NCBI GenBank assembly: GCA_022821905.1
Contig: JAJECS010000003.1
Span: 62,001-126,000, forward strand
From: Chloroflexota bacterium
Lineage (GTDB): Bacteria > Chloroflexota > UBA11872
Length of the DNA stretch: 64,000 nt
Direction of reading: 5' to 3'
Positions 24,984 to 33,609 of this stretch are shown one piece after another; position 1 is the first letter of the stretch, and each line of letters starts with the position of its first letter. A program made the translations under genes and the position numbers. The notes beneath the pieces were generated by a model. It worked only from the letters and a program-made list of their open reading frames with translations. It searched no databases and was not told where the DNA came from.

Positions 24984-26912
24984 GTGACAGGAAAACGAGC
25001 ACTATCGAAGGCTCTCAGCCGCCGGATGATTCTCCGGAGCGGAGCCGCCGCAGTCGCGGGCGGCGTCGGCGCTGCCGCGCTGGCGGCGTGTGGCGAGGCT
25101 GAGGTTGTCGAGAAAACGGTGACGGTGACCGTTACCGAGGTCAAGGAAGTCGTCAAGGAAGTTCCGGTCGAGACGGTCGTCACCAAGGAAGTCGTCAAGG
25201 AAGTTCCGGTCGAGACGGTCGTCACCAAGGAAGTCATCAAGGAAGTTCCGGTCGTCGAGGTCAAAGAGGTCGAAGTCGAGAAGGTCGTAACGCAGGAGAA
25301 GGTCGTCCAGGTCGAGGTCGAGAAGGTCGTCGAGCGCGAGAAGGTCGTCGAGGTCATGGTGGAGAATCCCAAGGCCGACAGCCTTGTGATCGCGACTCCC
25401 CAGACGCAGAAGGTCGACGACCTCGATGGGTCGCAGGTCTACGAGTTCCAGACCAAGATCGCCGCGTTCTGCTGCTCGGAGAGCTTGCTGCTCTACGACT
25501 ATCAGACGCAGACCCTGAAGCCGCGGCTGGCCGAGAGCTGGGAGGTCGCATCGGACGCGACATCGGTCACCTTCACGCTGCGTGAAGGCGCCACCTGGCA
25601 CAACGGCGACCCGTTCACCGCGGAAGACGTGGCGTTCAACTTCAACCGGATCTTCCGGGACGACGACCCGTACCACGCCGAAGGCACGTTCTACTACAAC
25701 GGGTTCGCGCAGCCGTTCTACGGCGACACCGAGGTGCTCGACGAGCGCACGGTGCGCGTGAACCTGACGCAGCCCGACGCGCTGGCAGCGGAGAAGTTTG
25801 GCGCGCTGGACAGCTCCTACATGGCCCATCCGCCCAGCGTGATGGAGCATGGCAACCGCGAGTACTCCACCGACCCGGACAAGTACGTCGGCACGGGGCC
25901 CTACATCCCCGTCGAAGTGCGACCGGCCGAGTTGGTGCGCATGGTGCGCAACGAGAACTGGTGGGGCCCCAAGCCCGACTTCAAGGAGCTGATCTTCCGG
26001 ATCTTCCCGCGCGGAGCGGCAGGTTCGGACGCGCGGGTGAACGCGCTGCTGGCAGGCGAGATCGACGTGGCGCTGTACACCCCGGCGACGCGGCGCAACG
26101 ACCTGTTCCGCACGCCCGGAATCGGCGCCAAGTGGTTCCCCAACTTCGTGCTGGGGTACTTCTACATCAACCACACGTTCCCGCTGTTCCAGGACAACCG
26201 GGTCCGGCAGGCCGTGGCGCGATCGTTCGACCGCGTTGCCTACCACGAGGCCACCTCGGGACCGACCGTGGTTCCGTGGGGTCGGTTCTGGTTCCCCGGC
26301 TCGCCGTATCTGAACGACGCGGCGGAGTTGGACTACGACCCGGCGCAAGTCGAGTCGCTGATGCAGGACGCCGGCTTTTCCAAGGGCGGCGACGGCGTGT
26401 GGGCCAATGGCGACATGCGGGCCGAGTTCAAGATCCAGTACCGGGGCGACCCGGGTTCACCGCCTGACCAGGAGACCTTCTGGATGCAGGGGTTGAACGA
26501 CCAGGGCTTCCAAGTCGAGCTCGAGGCCTGGGACCCGGCGATTGGCGCCGACTTCGACAACGGCCCCTACGCGCAGCAGAACCTGCACGTGGGCGGTTGG
26601 GGCGTCGGCGTGTTCCTCGGCGACCCGGCCTTCGCCTATCAGCGTTGGACGGCGGGCGATCTCTTCGCCCGCAGTTACATGGACAACGCTGAGATGAATC
26701 AGCTCTACCAGGACATCCTGGTCGAGGCTGATGCCACCAACCGGACGCAGAAGGTGCACCGGATGCAGGAGATCGCGGCCGATCAGGTCGCCTGGATTCC
26801 GAACACCGTGCGGACGCTCGGGGCAGCTTGGCGCGAGGAGAAAGTCACCAACGTGACCTCCGGCGCAACCCAGTACAGCTACCCATGGCTGTACAAGGTG
26901 GCGCCTGTTTAG
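24984..26912 (+). CDS. ABC transporter substrate-binding lipoprotein, SBP_bac_5 (Opp/Dpp) family
   Basis: Extracytoplasmic binding protein for the transporter encoded downstream. The N-terminus has a twin-arginine-like SRRMILR followed by a hydrophobic stretch and lipobox LAAC (Cys36 from GTG 24984). Residues about 40-100 are tandem Val/Lys/Glu repeats (KEVVKEVPVETVVT), then the mature binding domain with LAESWEVASDATSVTFTLRE and WHNGDPFTAEDVAFNFNR typical of family 5. ATG 24978 abuts the GGGGAGG ribosome site, so GTG 24984, six bases after it, is preferred. Family members bind peptides or oligosaccharides; the SDR and GH4 genes downstream favour sugars (inference). Confidence 0.92.
   Translation: MTGKRALSKALSRRMILRSGAAAVAGGVGAAALAACGEAEVVEKTVTVTVTEVKEVVKEVPVETVVTKEVVKEVPVETVVTKEVIKEVPVVEVKEVEVEKVVTQEKVVQVEVEKVVEREKVVEVMVENPKADSLVIATPQTQKVDDLDGSQVYEFQTKIAAFCCSESLLLYDYQTQTLKPRLAESWEVASDATSVTFTLREGATWHNGDPFTAEDVAFNFNRIFRDDDPYHAEGTFYYNGFAQPFYGDTEVLDERTVRVNLTQPDALAAEKFGALDSSYMAHPPSVMEHGNREYSTDPDKYVGTGPYIPVEVRPAELVRMVRNENWWGPKPDFKELIFRIFPRGAAGSDARVNALLAGEIDVALYTPATRRNDLFRTPGIGAKWFPNFVLGYFYINHTFPLFQDNRVRQAVARSFDRVAYHEATSGPTVVPWGRFWFPGSPYLNDAAELDYDPAQVESLMQDAGFSKGGDGVWANGDMRAEFKIQYRGDPGSPPDQETFWMQGLNDQGFQVELEAWDPAIGADFDNGPYAQQNLHVGGWGVGVFLGDPAFAYQRWTAGDLFARSYMDNAEMNQLYQDILVEADATNRTQKVHRMQEIAADQVAWIPNTVRTLGAAWREEKVTNVTSGATQYSYPWLYKVAPV
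25143..25255 (+). repeat. 42-bp in-frame tandem repeat inside the binding-protein gene
   Basis: Two identical 42-bp units at 25143-25184 and 25185-25226 encode KEVVKEVPVETVVT twice; a third, shortened and diverged unit follows from 25227. The repeat encodes the linker between the lipidated Cys and the folded binding domain. Exact duplication at the DNA level suggests recent slippage or selection for length variation. Confidence 0.9.
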
Positions 26913-26944
26913 ACGTTGCCTGGCTGGCGGGGATTCGCACTCAC

Positions 26945-26980
26945 GGTCCTAAGGGACCGGAGGCGCGGATCCCCGCCTCC
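26945..26980 (+). promoter_or_regulatory. Two tandem intercistronic hairpins after the binding-protein gene
   Basis: Between the binding protein and the permease, ggtcc (26945-26949) pairs with ggacc (26954-26958), and ggaggcg (26959-26965) pairs with cgcctcc (26974-26980). There is no T-tract. Such hairpins often protect the upstream mRNA and lower downstream expression, which would make binding protein more abundant than permease. That role is inferred. Confidence 0.45.
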
Positions 26981-27009
26981 CCGCCTCGCCACGGACCGAC
27001 CCGCCTACC

Positions 27010-27981
27010 ATGAGTCGATACATCGCCCGCCGACTTCTTTCGATAATCCCGCTGCTCATCGCAGTGAGCCTCGTCGTGTTCGCCATGAGCAAGGCCTTGC
27101 CGGGCGACCCTGTCGAAATCTTCCTGCAGCAAGCTGACATCGCTAATCCTGAACTAGTAAATGCCATGAAGGATAAGTATGGCCTCAATGACCCATTACC
27201 GGTGCAGTATTGGACCTGGCTAAGCCTGATGTTTCAAGGCGACATGGGTGAGTCAATTCGTCGGGGTGAAGCCGTTTCCGACTTGCTCTTCCGGGGGATG
27301 CGCAATACGTTCAGCGTCGCCACCGCCTCGGTCTTGCTCGTAATCGTGGTCGGGTGGACCATGGGCGTCCTGTCAGCGGTGGTTCACAACCGCTCCTGGC
27401 CCCAGGTCATTACCCGATTTCTGGCCCAGGTCCCCGTCCTGATGCTGAGCATCCCGGGCTTCGCGGTCGCCGTGTTCATGGTGCTCATCTTTGGCATTTC
27501 GCTTGGATGGCTGCCCACCAGCGGCGTCTCCAATCCACGGGCCGGAGCAGACGACCTGATCGACCTGGGCAAACACCTCATCCTGCCAACCATCGGACTG
27601 GCCCTTGCCTCGGTCGGTGGAAACTGGCGGCTGGCGCGAAACACCATGATCGAGGTTTTGCGCGAAGACTACATTCGCATGGCCCACGCCAAGGGCCTGC
27701 CACTCTGGCGGGTCTACTTTCTGCATGGGCTTCGCACCACCCTTGTCCCGCTCCTGACAAGCGCCGGGCTGCTCTTCGGCTCGCTGCTGACCGGATCATT
27801 CATCCTCGAATACATATTTGCTTGGCCCGGCATCGGCTTGCTGCTGGTTGAGTCCACCGTAAATCGCGATGTTCCGGTCGTCATGGGTGCGACAATCATG
27901 ATCGCTTCGATGTATATCTTCCTCAATCTTGCCGTCGATATTCTCTACGCCATCGTCGACCCGCGTGTACGCTATGCATAG
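27010..27981 (+). CDS. ABC transporter permease, DppB/OppB type
   Basis: Inner-membrane permease of 323 aa with about six helices. YIARRLLSIIPLLIAVSLVVF is the classic first helix, followed by ALPGDP, the YGLNDPLPVQYWTWL block, and the EAA loop DYIRMAHAKGLP that contacts the ATPases. ATG 27010. It overlaps the next permease by 8 bases. Base composition is notably lower in GC than in the flanking binding-protein and ATPase genes (25 of 60 G/C at 27121-27180), suggesting a separate history. Confidence 0.93.
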   Translation: MSRYIARRLLSIIPLLIAVSLVVFAMSKALPGDPVEIFLQQADIANPELVNAMKDKYGLNDPLPVQYWTWLSLMFQGDMGESIRRGEAVSDLLFRGMRNTFSVATASVLLVIVVGWTMGVLSAVVHNRSWPQVITRFLAQVPVLMLSIPGFAVAVFMVLIFGISLGWLPTSGVSNPRAGADDLIDLGKHLILPTIGLALASVGGNWRLARNTMIEVLREDYIRMAHAKGLPLWRVYFLHGLRTTLVPLLTSAGLLFGSLLTGSFILEYIFAWPGIGLLLVESTVNRDVPVVMGATIMIASMYIFLNLAVDILYAIVDPRVRYA

Positions 27982-28963
27982 CGCGCTATCGCTGGATCAT
28001 CCTGCTGGGCAACGCGTCAGGCGGACCGCCACATTCCTGCGCGAGCACCCGGTACTCAGTGCCTCGCTTGTTCCCATCATCCTGACGATCATCATCGCCC
28101 TCATCGCCCCGTTGCTGCCCGTCACAGATCCGAATCGAGCCAATCTTTCCGTGCGCTATCTCCCACCGCTCTCCGAGGCCTATATCCTGGGCAAAGATCG
28201 CCTGGGAAATGACGTCGTACACCCGGAATCGAATCCGGAGTTTTTCCCATCAAGCGTCGTTGAGCGCTATGAGCCTCCGATTCGCAAACATTACGTTCTC
28301 GGGGCCGATAGCCTCGGCCGAGACATCGTCTCGCGGCTCATATGGGGCAGCCGCGTCTCATTGATGATTGGCATTTTCGCCAATGTGGCGGTCGTCCTGA
28401 TCTCAGTCTTCTTTGGACTGCTGGCCGGCTATCTCGGCGGTCGCGTGGACGGCGTGATCATGCGTCTGGTCGATATTGGGCTTGCGTTTCCAGGCCTTCT
28501 GCTGGCGCTTCTTATCCTTACCGTGCTCGGGCCGTCGGTGATCAACATGGCTGTGGCGGTGATCCTATCTTCCGTGCCGCTCAATATTCGTTTCTTCCGC
28601 GGCCAGGTGCTCACCGTGAGAAACGCCAAATACGTCGAAGCCGCGCGCCTGCTGGGCTACAACAATCTGCGCATCATGTTCCGAGAAGTGCTGCCGAACG
28701 TCATGCCGCTCATCATCACCGTCACGGCCTTGAATGCCACGAGCTTCTTCATCTTCACCGCCGGTTTCAGCCTGATCGGCATGGGTCTCCAGCCGCCCGA
28801 CCCCGACTGGGGCACCATCATGTCGGACGGTCTGCGCGCGCTCTATGAGCAGCCCGCGGTGATCCTGGGTCCGACGATCCTGATTTCGGTGCTGGCGATT
28901 TGCTTCAACGTCCTCGGCGACGAGGTCCAGAAGATCCTGAGCCCGCGCGAGAGCCAGCTGTGA
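27974..28963 (+). CDS. ABC transporter permease, DppC/OppC type
   Basis: Second permease, 329 aa. One helix near residue 35, then HYVLGADSLGRDIVSRLIWGSRVSL, helices, and the EAA loop YVEAARLLGYNNLRIMFREVLP. It contains a 30-residue insertion (GNDVVHPESNPEFFPS) between a first LGKDRLG and the normal LGADSLGRD motif, so the signature appears nearly duplicated. ATG 27974 overlaps dppB; a frame extending to 27929 is not used. One base separates the stop from the ATG of the first ATPase. Confidence 0.92.
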   Translation: MHSALSLDHPAGQRVRRTATFLREHPVLSASLVPIILTIIIALIAPLLPVTDPNRANLSVRYLPPLSEAYILGKDRLGNDVVHPESNPEFFPSSVVERYEPPIRKHYVLGADSLGRDIVSRLIWGSRVSLMIGIFANVAVVLISVFFGLLAGYLGGRVDGVIMRLVDIGLAFPGLLLALLILTVLGPSVINMAVAVILSSVPLNIRFFRGQVLTVRNAKYVEAARLLGYNNLRIMFREVLPNVMPLIITVTALNATSFFIFTAGFSLIGMGLQPPDPDWGTIMSDGLRALYEQPAVILGPTILISVLAICFNVLGDEVQKILSPRESQL

Positions 28964-28964
28964 C

Positions 28965-29954
28965 ATGAGCGTGACTGCCGCGACCGAGCCCGTGCTCGCC
29001 GTAAGGGACCTGCACACGCACTTCTTCACGAAGACGGCCACGGTGCGCGCGGTCAACGGCGTGAGCTTCAGCATCTATCCGGGAGAGATCGTCGGCCTCG
29101 TCGGCGAATCCGGCTGCGGCAAGTCGGTCACCGCGATGTCCATTCTGGGGCTGGTCGACGCTCCGGGCCGGGTGGTCAACGGCACCATCGCCTTCGATGG
29201 TCGCGACATGCGGAAGATGTCCGGGGGCCAGCTTCGCCGGATCCGCGGTCACGAGATCGCCATGATCTTCCAGAATCCCATCGGCGCGTTGAATCCGGTG
29301 TTTACTGTCGGCCGTCAACTCGTGGAGGCCATCCGCACCCACCAGCGTGTTAGCCGTCGCGAGGCGTACCGACAGGCCGTTGCTCTGCTCGACCGCGTCG
29401 GGATACCCGACCCCGAGCAGCGGCTGCCGCAATACCCGCATCAGTTCAGCGGCGGCATGGCGCAGCGCGTCGTCATCGCCATGGCCCTGGCCAACCGACC
29501 CAAGCTGCTCATAGCCGACGAGCCGACGACGGCGTTGGACGTCACCATCCAGGCCCAGATCATCGATCTGCTGGCCGAGCTGAACCAAGAGTTCGGCATG
29601 GCGGTGCTGCACATCACGCACAACATGGCGCTGGTGGCCGAAAGTTGCGCGCGAACCATCGTGATGTATGGCGGAAAGATTGCCGAGAGCGGCCAAACGG
29701 AAGTCGTTTTCGACGATCCGAAGCATCCCTACACGCAGGCGCTGCTTGGCTCGGTGCCGGACCTCGATCAACCCGAGCAGGTCATCGATCCGCTGGAAGG
29801 GTTCCCGCCCGACATCACGCGGGAGTGGCCGGGCTGCGAGTTCGAGCCACGTTGCAGCCAACGCTTCGAACACTGCTCGGTCGAAAATCCGCTGCTGCGC
29901 GAGGTATCAGCCGGACACGCCGTCCGTTGCCACCTGTATCCGGCGGCCTCATGA
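28965..29954 (+). CDS. ABC transporter ATPase, DppD/OppD type
   Basis: A 329-aa cytoplasmic ATPase. It shows Walker A GESGCGKSVT, Q-loop MIFQNPIGALNPVF, signature QFSGGMAQRV, Walker B LLIADEPTTALD and H-loop HITHNM. The C-terminal oligopeptide/dipeptide domain ends with CEFEPRCSQRFEHC, a Cys-rich region found in this subfamily. ATG 28965 begins one base after dppC; the stop overlaps the next ATPase gene by ATGA. Confidence 0.95.
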   Translation: MSVTAATEPVLAVRDLHTHFFTKTATVRAVNGVSFSIYPGEIVGLVGESGCGKSVTAMSILGLVDAPGRVVNGTIAFDGRDMRKMSGGQLRRIRGHEIAMIFQNPIGALNPVFTVGRQLVEAIRTHQRVSRREAYRQAVALLDRVGIPDPEQRLPQYPHQFSGGMAQRVVIAMALANRPKLLIADEPTTALDVTIQAQIIDLLAELNQEFGMAVLHITHNMALVAESCARTIVMYGGKIAESGQTEVVFDDPKHPYTQALLGSVPDLDQPEQVIDPLEGFPPDITREWPGCEFEPRCSQRFEHCSVENPLLREVSAGHAVRCHLYPAAS

Positions 29955-30922
29955 ACGAAAACGCCGAGCCGCTGCTGCAGTGTGAAGAGCTAGTCAAGGC
30001 GTTCAGCCTGCCCCGCACCAGGCTCTTCGAGCGGCGGCGGTCACTCTTCGCCGTTGGCGGGGTCGATCTCACCGTCGGCGCCGAGGAAACGGTGGGCCTG
30101 GTCGGCGAATCGGGCTGCGGCAAGACCACGCTGGGTCGCCTGATTGTCGGCCTCGAGCAGCCGACCAGCGGCAGCATTTCATTCAACACGCGGAAGGAGC
30201 CGTCGTCGGGTGGGAACGAACACCTCGACCTGGCCCGAAATGCTCAGATGGTCTTTCAGGATCCATTGGGATCGCTCAATCCGCGGAAGCGCATTCGGAA
30301 TGCCATCAGCGAGCCGCTGAGAATCCATGAGATCGTTCCCGCCGACGAGATCGACGAGCGCGTCGACGACCTGCTCCAGGAAGTCGGGCTGCCGATCGAG
30401 TTTGGCGCGCGCTTCCCGATGCAGGTGAGCGGAGGGCAACAGCAGCGCGTGGCCATCGCGCGCGCCCTCTCGGTGGAGAGTGAGCTGCTGGTCGCCGACG
30501 AGCCGTTGTCGTCCCTGGACGTATCGGTGCAAGCGCAGATCCTGGACCTGCTGCGGCGCATCCGCGACCGGCGGCGCCTCAGCGTCATCTTCATTTCGCA
30601 CGATCTCGCCGTGGTTCAGCAGCTGTGCAACCGGGTGGCGGTGATGTATCTCGGCAAGATCGTCGAGGAAGGGCCGACGCGCACGCTGTTTCAACGCCCG
30701 CGTCATCCCTACACCACCGCGCTGCTCTCGGCGGTGCCCCGCGTCAAGACAGCCGCCGGCGAACGCATCCGCCTGTCCGGCGAACCGGCCAGCGCCGCCA
30801 ACATTCCGCCTGGATGTCCCTTCCACACGCGCTGCTGGAAGGCCGCCGACATCTGTCGCACCGAGGTCCCCAAGCTGGAGCCCCTGGACGGCGCCCAGGT
30901 GGCCTGCCACCTTCCCGAGTAA
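29951..30922 (+). CDS. ABC transporter ATPase, DppF/OppF type
   Basis: A 323-aa ATPase partner. Walker A GESGCGKTTLG, Q-loop MVFQDPLGSLNPR, signature QVSGGQQQRVAIARAL, Walker B LLVADEPLSSLD, and HDLAVVQQLCNRVAVMYLGK. The C-terminal CPFHTRCWKAADIC matches the oligopeptide domain. The frame extends upstream inside the previous gene, but ATG 29951 in the ATGA junction is the start. Five bases separate its stop from the SDR gene, so the dehydrogenase is probably part of this transport operon. Confidence 0.95.
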   Translation: MNENAEPLLQCEELVKAFSLPRTRLFERRRSLFAVGGVDLTVGAEETVGLVGESGCGKTTLGRLIVGLEQPTSGSISFNTRKEPSSGGNEHLDLARNAQMVFQDPLGSLNPRKRIRNAISEPLRIHEIVPADEIDERVDDLLQEVGLPIEFGARFPMQVSGGQQQRVAIARALSVESELLVADEPLSSLDVSVQAQILDLLRRIRDRRRLSVIFISHDLAVVQQLCNRVAVMYLGKIVEEGPTRTLFQRPRHPYTTALLSAVPRVKTAAGERIRLSGEPASAANIPPGCPFHTRCWKAADICRTEVPKLEPLDGAQVACHLPE

Positions 30923-30927
30923 CGCGC

Positions 30928-31680
30928 ATGGGCTTGCTGCAAGACCGAGTCGCAATAGTCACCGGCGGCGGCGGGCTGCACGGGATCGGACGCGCCATTG
31001 CGCTGGCCTATGCGGAGCACGGTTGCCGTGTTGCGGTTGCCGGCGGCAGCGCCGTCGATCAGGTGGCGAAGGAAATCCAATCCGACGGCGGCGCAGCCAT
31101 CGCCATCCCCTGCGACGTATCCGCACCCAGCGACATCGAGCGCATGGTGCAGCGCACGGAGGCCGAGCTCGGACCCATCGACATCCTGTGCAACAACGCC
31201 GGCATTCTCCGCCGGGGCCACCTGCACGAAATCACGCTGGACGACTGGAATCGCACGCTCGCGGTCAACCTCACGGGGCTGTTTCTCTGCACCCAAACCG
31301 TGGCCGCCCGCATGACGGCCCGCGGCGCCGGCGGTCGCATCGTCAACATCTCGTCGCTGTGCGGTCACCAGGGATGCCCCGGCCAGGTGAGCTACGCCGC
31401 CTCCAAGGCCGGCGTGGAGGGCTTCACCAAGTCGATTGCCGAAGACCTGGGGAAACACGGCATCACCGCCAACTGCATCGCCCCCGGCCCGGTCTACACC
31501 AACATGACGGGCAAGGCGGCCCCAGCGGGCCAAGCGGCCGTGCGCTGGAACGGGGCGCCGATTCCCGACTTTGGACTGCCGCCCGACGTGGCCGGCGCGG
31601 CGGTGTTCCTGGCGAGCGATCTCGCCAGTTGGATCACCGCCGCCACGCTGATCGTCGACGGCGGGCGGCTGGTGCAGTGA
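30928..31680 (+). CDS. Short-chain dehydrogenase/reductase (classical SDR)
   Basis: A 250-aa NAD(P)-dependent oxidoreductase. Cofactor loop VTGGGGLHGIGRAIA (TGxxxGxG form with an inserted residue), ILCNNAGIL, the catalytic Ser in NISSLCGH and YAASK (YxxxK). ATG 30928 lies five bases after the ATPase gene; a longer frame from 30625 lies inside it and is rejected. Placement between an ABC transporter and a GH4 glycosidase suggests oxidation or reduction of an imported sugar or polyol. The substrate is unknown. Confidence 0.9.
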   Translation: MGLLQDRVAIVTGGGGLHGIGRAIALAYAEHGCRVAVAGGSAVDQVAKEIQSDGGAAIAIPCDVSAPSDIERMVQRTEAELGPIDILCNNAGILRRGHLHEITLDDWNRTLAVNLTGLFLCTQTVAARMTARGAGGRIVNISSLCGHQGCPGQVSYAASKAGVEGFTKSIAEDLGKHGITANCIAPGPVYTNMTGKAAPAGQAAVRWNGAPIPDFGLPPDVAGAAVFLASDLASWITAATLIVDGGRLVQ

Positions 31681-31731
31681 CACCGTCCGACTCTTCGAGG
31701 GCGATCACCCACTAGCGCAAAGAAGGTCGCC

Positions 31732-33024
31732 GTGGCAGCCGTCAAGCTCGTCGTCATCGGGGCCAGCCGAGTCTTCGCCCCCACCATCGTGGCCGACCTC
31801 TGGCACGCCCGCGACGACCTGGCCGGAAGCACCATCGCCCTCTGCGACGTCGATGCGGACACACTCGGCGTCACCACGCGCGTCGTCGAACGCATGGTCG
31901 CCGAGCGGGACATGCCCTACCGGATCGAGTCGTCGACCGACCGACGCGATCTGCTGGACGGCGCCGACTACGTCATCGTCGCCATCGCGCTGGACCACCG
32001 GCGCCTGTGGACCATCGACCTCGACATCGCCGAGAAGCACGGCATGGTCCTCACCACCGGTGACTCCGTCGGCCCGGGCGGGTGGTCGCGGGCCTTGCGC
32101 ACCGTTCCGGTCTTCCAAGCCATCGCGCAGGACATGGACGACCTGTGCCCCGACGCGTGGCTCTTCAACTACACCAACCCCATGTGCGCCATCTGCCGCA
32201 CTCTGGCCAAGACCACCGAACTCGAGGTCGTGGGGTTGTGCCACGGCATCGAGGGCACCACGAGGCGCCTGGCCGAGTTCCTCGACCTTCCGGAGCAGGA
32301 CCTGTCCGTGCGGGCCGCCGGCATCAACCACCTGCAGTGGATTCTCGATCTGCGCCGCAACGGCACGGACCTCTATCCGGCGCTGAAGGCTGCCGAGCGT
32401 CCTCCAGCAAGCGACCGCCTGGACGTGAGCTGGGACCTGATGGAGCTCTACGGCTTCTTCCCGTCACCCGGCGATCGACACGTGAGCGAGTTCTTCCCGT
32501 GGTATTGCCGTCCGGCGGACGACGGCAAGCTGCCGCGCGGGCTGTTCCGCTTCGACATGGACGAGTACTTCGACCGCGGGGCCGAGGTTCAGCGGCGATT
32601 CACGGAGATTGCCGAGGGATCGGACCCTCTGCCCGATTCGCTGTTCAAGCGCACGAGCGAGAAGGCCGTGAAGCTGATCGCGGCGCTCGCGGCCGGCCGC
32701 GCCGGCAGCTATCACGTCAACATCCCCAACGAGGAGTCCATCGGCAATCTCGCGCCCTGGGCCAATGTGGAGGTGCCGGCGCGGTTCGATGCCAGCGGCA
32801 TGACGCGCGAGCCGGTCGGGAATCTCCCCGAACCCGTGGCCGGGACGCTGCGTCCCTGGATCGATCAGCTGGAGCTGCTCACCGACGCCATCGTCCAGCG
32901 CGATCGCGAGCTCGCCCTGCTGGCCCTCCTCGCCGACCGCACCATCGTGGACGTGGACGCCGGCCTCGCCATGGGCCGCGAGCTGCTGGATGCGCACGCG
33001 GACTACCTGGGCGAGTATCACTAG
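31732..33024 (+). CDS. Second GH4-family glycosidase
   Basis: A 430-aa GH4 protein beginning at GTG 31732 with AAGAAGG upstream. The middle is canonical: SVGPGGWSRALRTVPVF, NYTNPMCAICR, metal Cys in GLCHGIEGT and metal His in GINHLQW. The N-terminal dinucleotide loop is unusual, IGASRVFAP, where relatives have a GAGSxxF pattern, which may alter NAD binding. It follows the SDR by 51 bases in the transporter operon. With the GH4 at 20181 the window has two paralogues on either side of the transporter, suggesting different glycosides. Confidence 0.88.
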   Translation: MAAVKLVVIGASRVFAPTIVADLWHARDDLAGSTIALCDVDADTLGVTTRVVERMVAERDMPYRIESSTDRRDLLDGADYVIVAIALDHRRLWTIDLDIAEKHGMVLTTGDSVGPGGWSRALRTVPVFQAIAQDMDDLCPDAWLFNYTNPMCAICRTLAKTTELEVVGLCHGIEGTTRRLAEFLDLPEQDLSVRAAGINHLQWILDLRRNGTDLYPALKAAERPPASDRLDVSWDLMELYGFFPSPGDRHVSEFFPWYCRPADDGKLPRGLFRFDMDEYFDRGAEVQRRFTEIAEGSDPLPDSLFKRTSEKAVKLIAALAAGRAGSYHVNIPNEESIGNLAPWANVEVPARFDASGMTREPVGNLPEPVAGTLRPWIDQLELLTDAIVQRDRELALLALLADRTIVDVDAGLAMGRELLDAHADYLGEYH

Positions 33025-33060
33025 GCGCGATCTGAAGATGTAACGACCCACAGCACACAG

Positions 33061-33118
33061 TGGTCCCAATCCGTTCGGAAGCCCCTTCGACAAGCTCAGG
33101 GCGAACGGATTGGGACCA
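33061..33118. repeat. 58-bp palindromic element with 17-bp perfect arms
   Basis: The left arm 33061-33077 and right arm 33102-33118 are exact reverse complements (tggtcccaatccgttcg and its complement), around a loop containing ccttcgacaagctcaggg, a motif common in dispersed intergenic repeats of many bacteria. It lies between the GH4 and cupin genes and could form a strong RNA hairpin; no T-run follows. Confidence 0.85.
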
Positions 33119-33176
33119 AGGCCGAGGAACCTTTCCAGACCCTTCCCAGCATTCCGCACGATAGGAAACACCCGCC

Positions 33177-33551
33177 ATGCCATTCGTCGACCCAGCCACC
33201 GCCAACAACCTGACGCACGACGCCATCGCCGCCATAAAGCAGCGCAACGGCTCCGGCACCTGGCGCGAGCGCGTCAGCGCCACCGCCGAGCATCGCAGCG
33301 TGCTGCTGCACTGGGCGCCCGGAACCGCCCAGGCCGCCCACTACCACCCCGACTGCGAGGAGGTCTTCGTCGTCCACGAGGGCTGCGCGGAGTTCACCTT
33401 CGACGGCGAGCAACCGGTCGTGGCCGAGCCGGGCGCCGTGCTCTATGCGCCCCGCGGCTCCCGCCACTCCCTACGCGTGTTCGGCGACCAGCCGCTGCTG
33501 ATGATGTGCTTCCTCGCGCCCAACCTCCCGGACGACGAGGTTCCGGCCTAG
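33177..33551 (+). CDS. Small cupin-domain protein
   Basis: A 124-aa cupin. Motif 1 is AHYHPDCEEVFVVHEGCAEF with metal His residues, and motif 2 is the GAVLYAPRGSRHSLRVFG region. ATG 33177 lies 58 bases after the palindromic element. It is the last plus-strand gene after the transporter-SDR-GH4 run. It may be an isomerase or sensor for an imported compound, but the ligand is not evident. Confidence 0.85.
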   Translation: MPFVDPATANNLTHDAIAAIKQRNGSGTWRERVSATAEHRSVLLHWAPGTAQAAHYHPDCEEVFVVHEGCAEFTFDGEQPVVAEPGAVLYAPRGSRHSLRVFGDQPLLMMCFLAPNLPDDEVPA

Positions 33552-33609
33552 ACCCAGCTGTTCCCGTCGGCTAGAGGCTCCCGCGCCGGAAGTCCTTGCA
33601 CAATCAGTC

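Noticed and set aside
25143-25255. Tandem repeat considered as a CRISPR array
   Set aside because: Units are contiguous with no spacers and lie in frame inside a lipoprotein gene.
25002-26348. 448-codon minus-strand frame over the binding-protein gene
   Set aside because: It mirrors the repeats and coding bias of the real gene; no signal peptide, motif or ribosome site.
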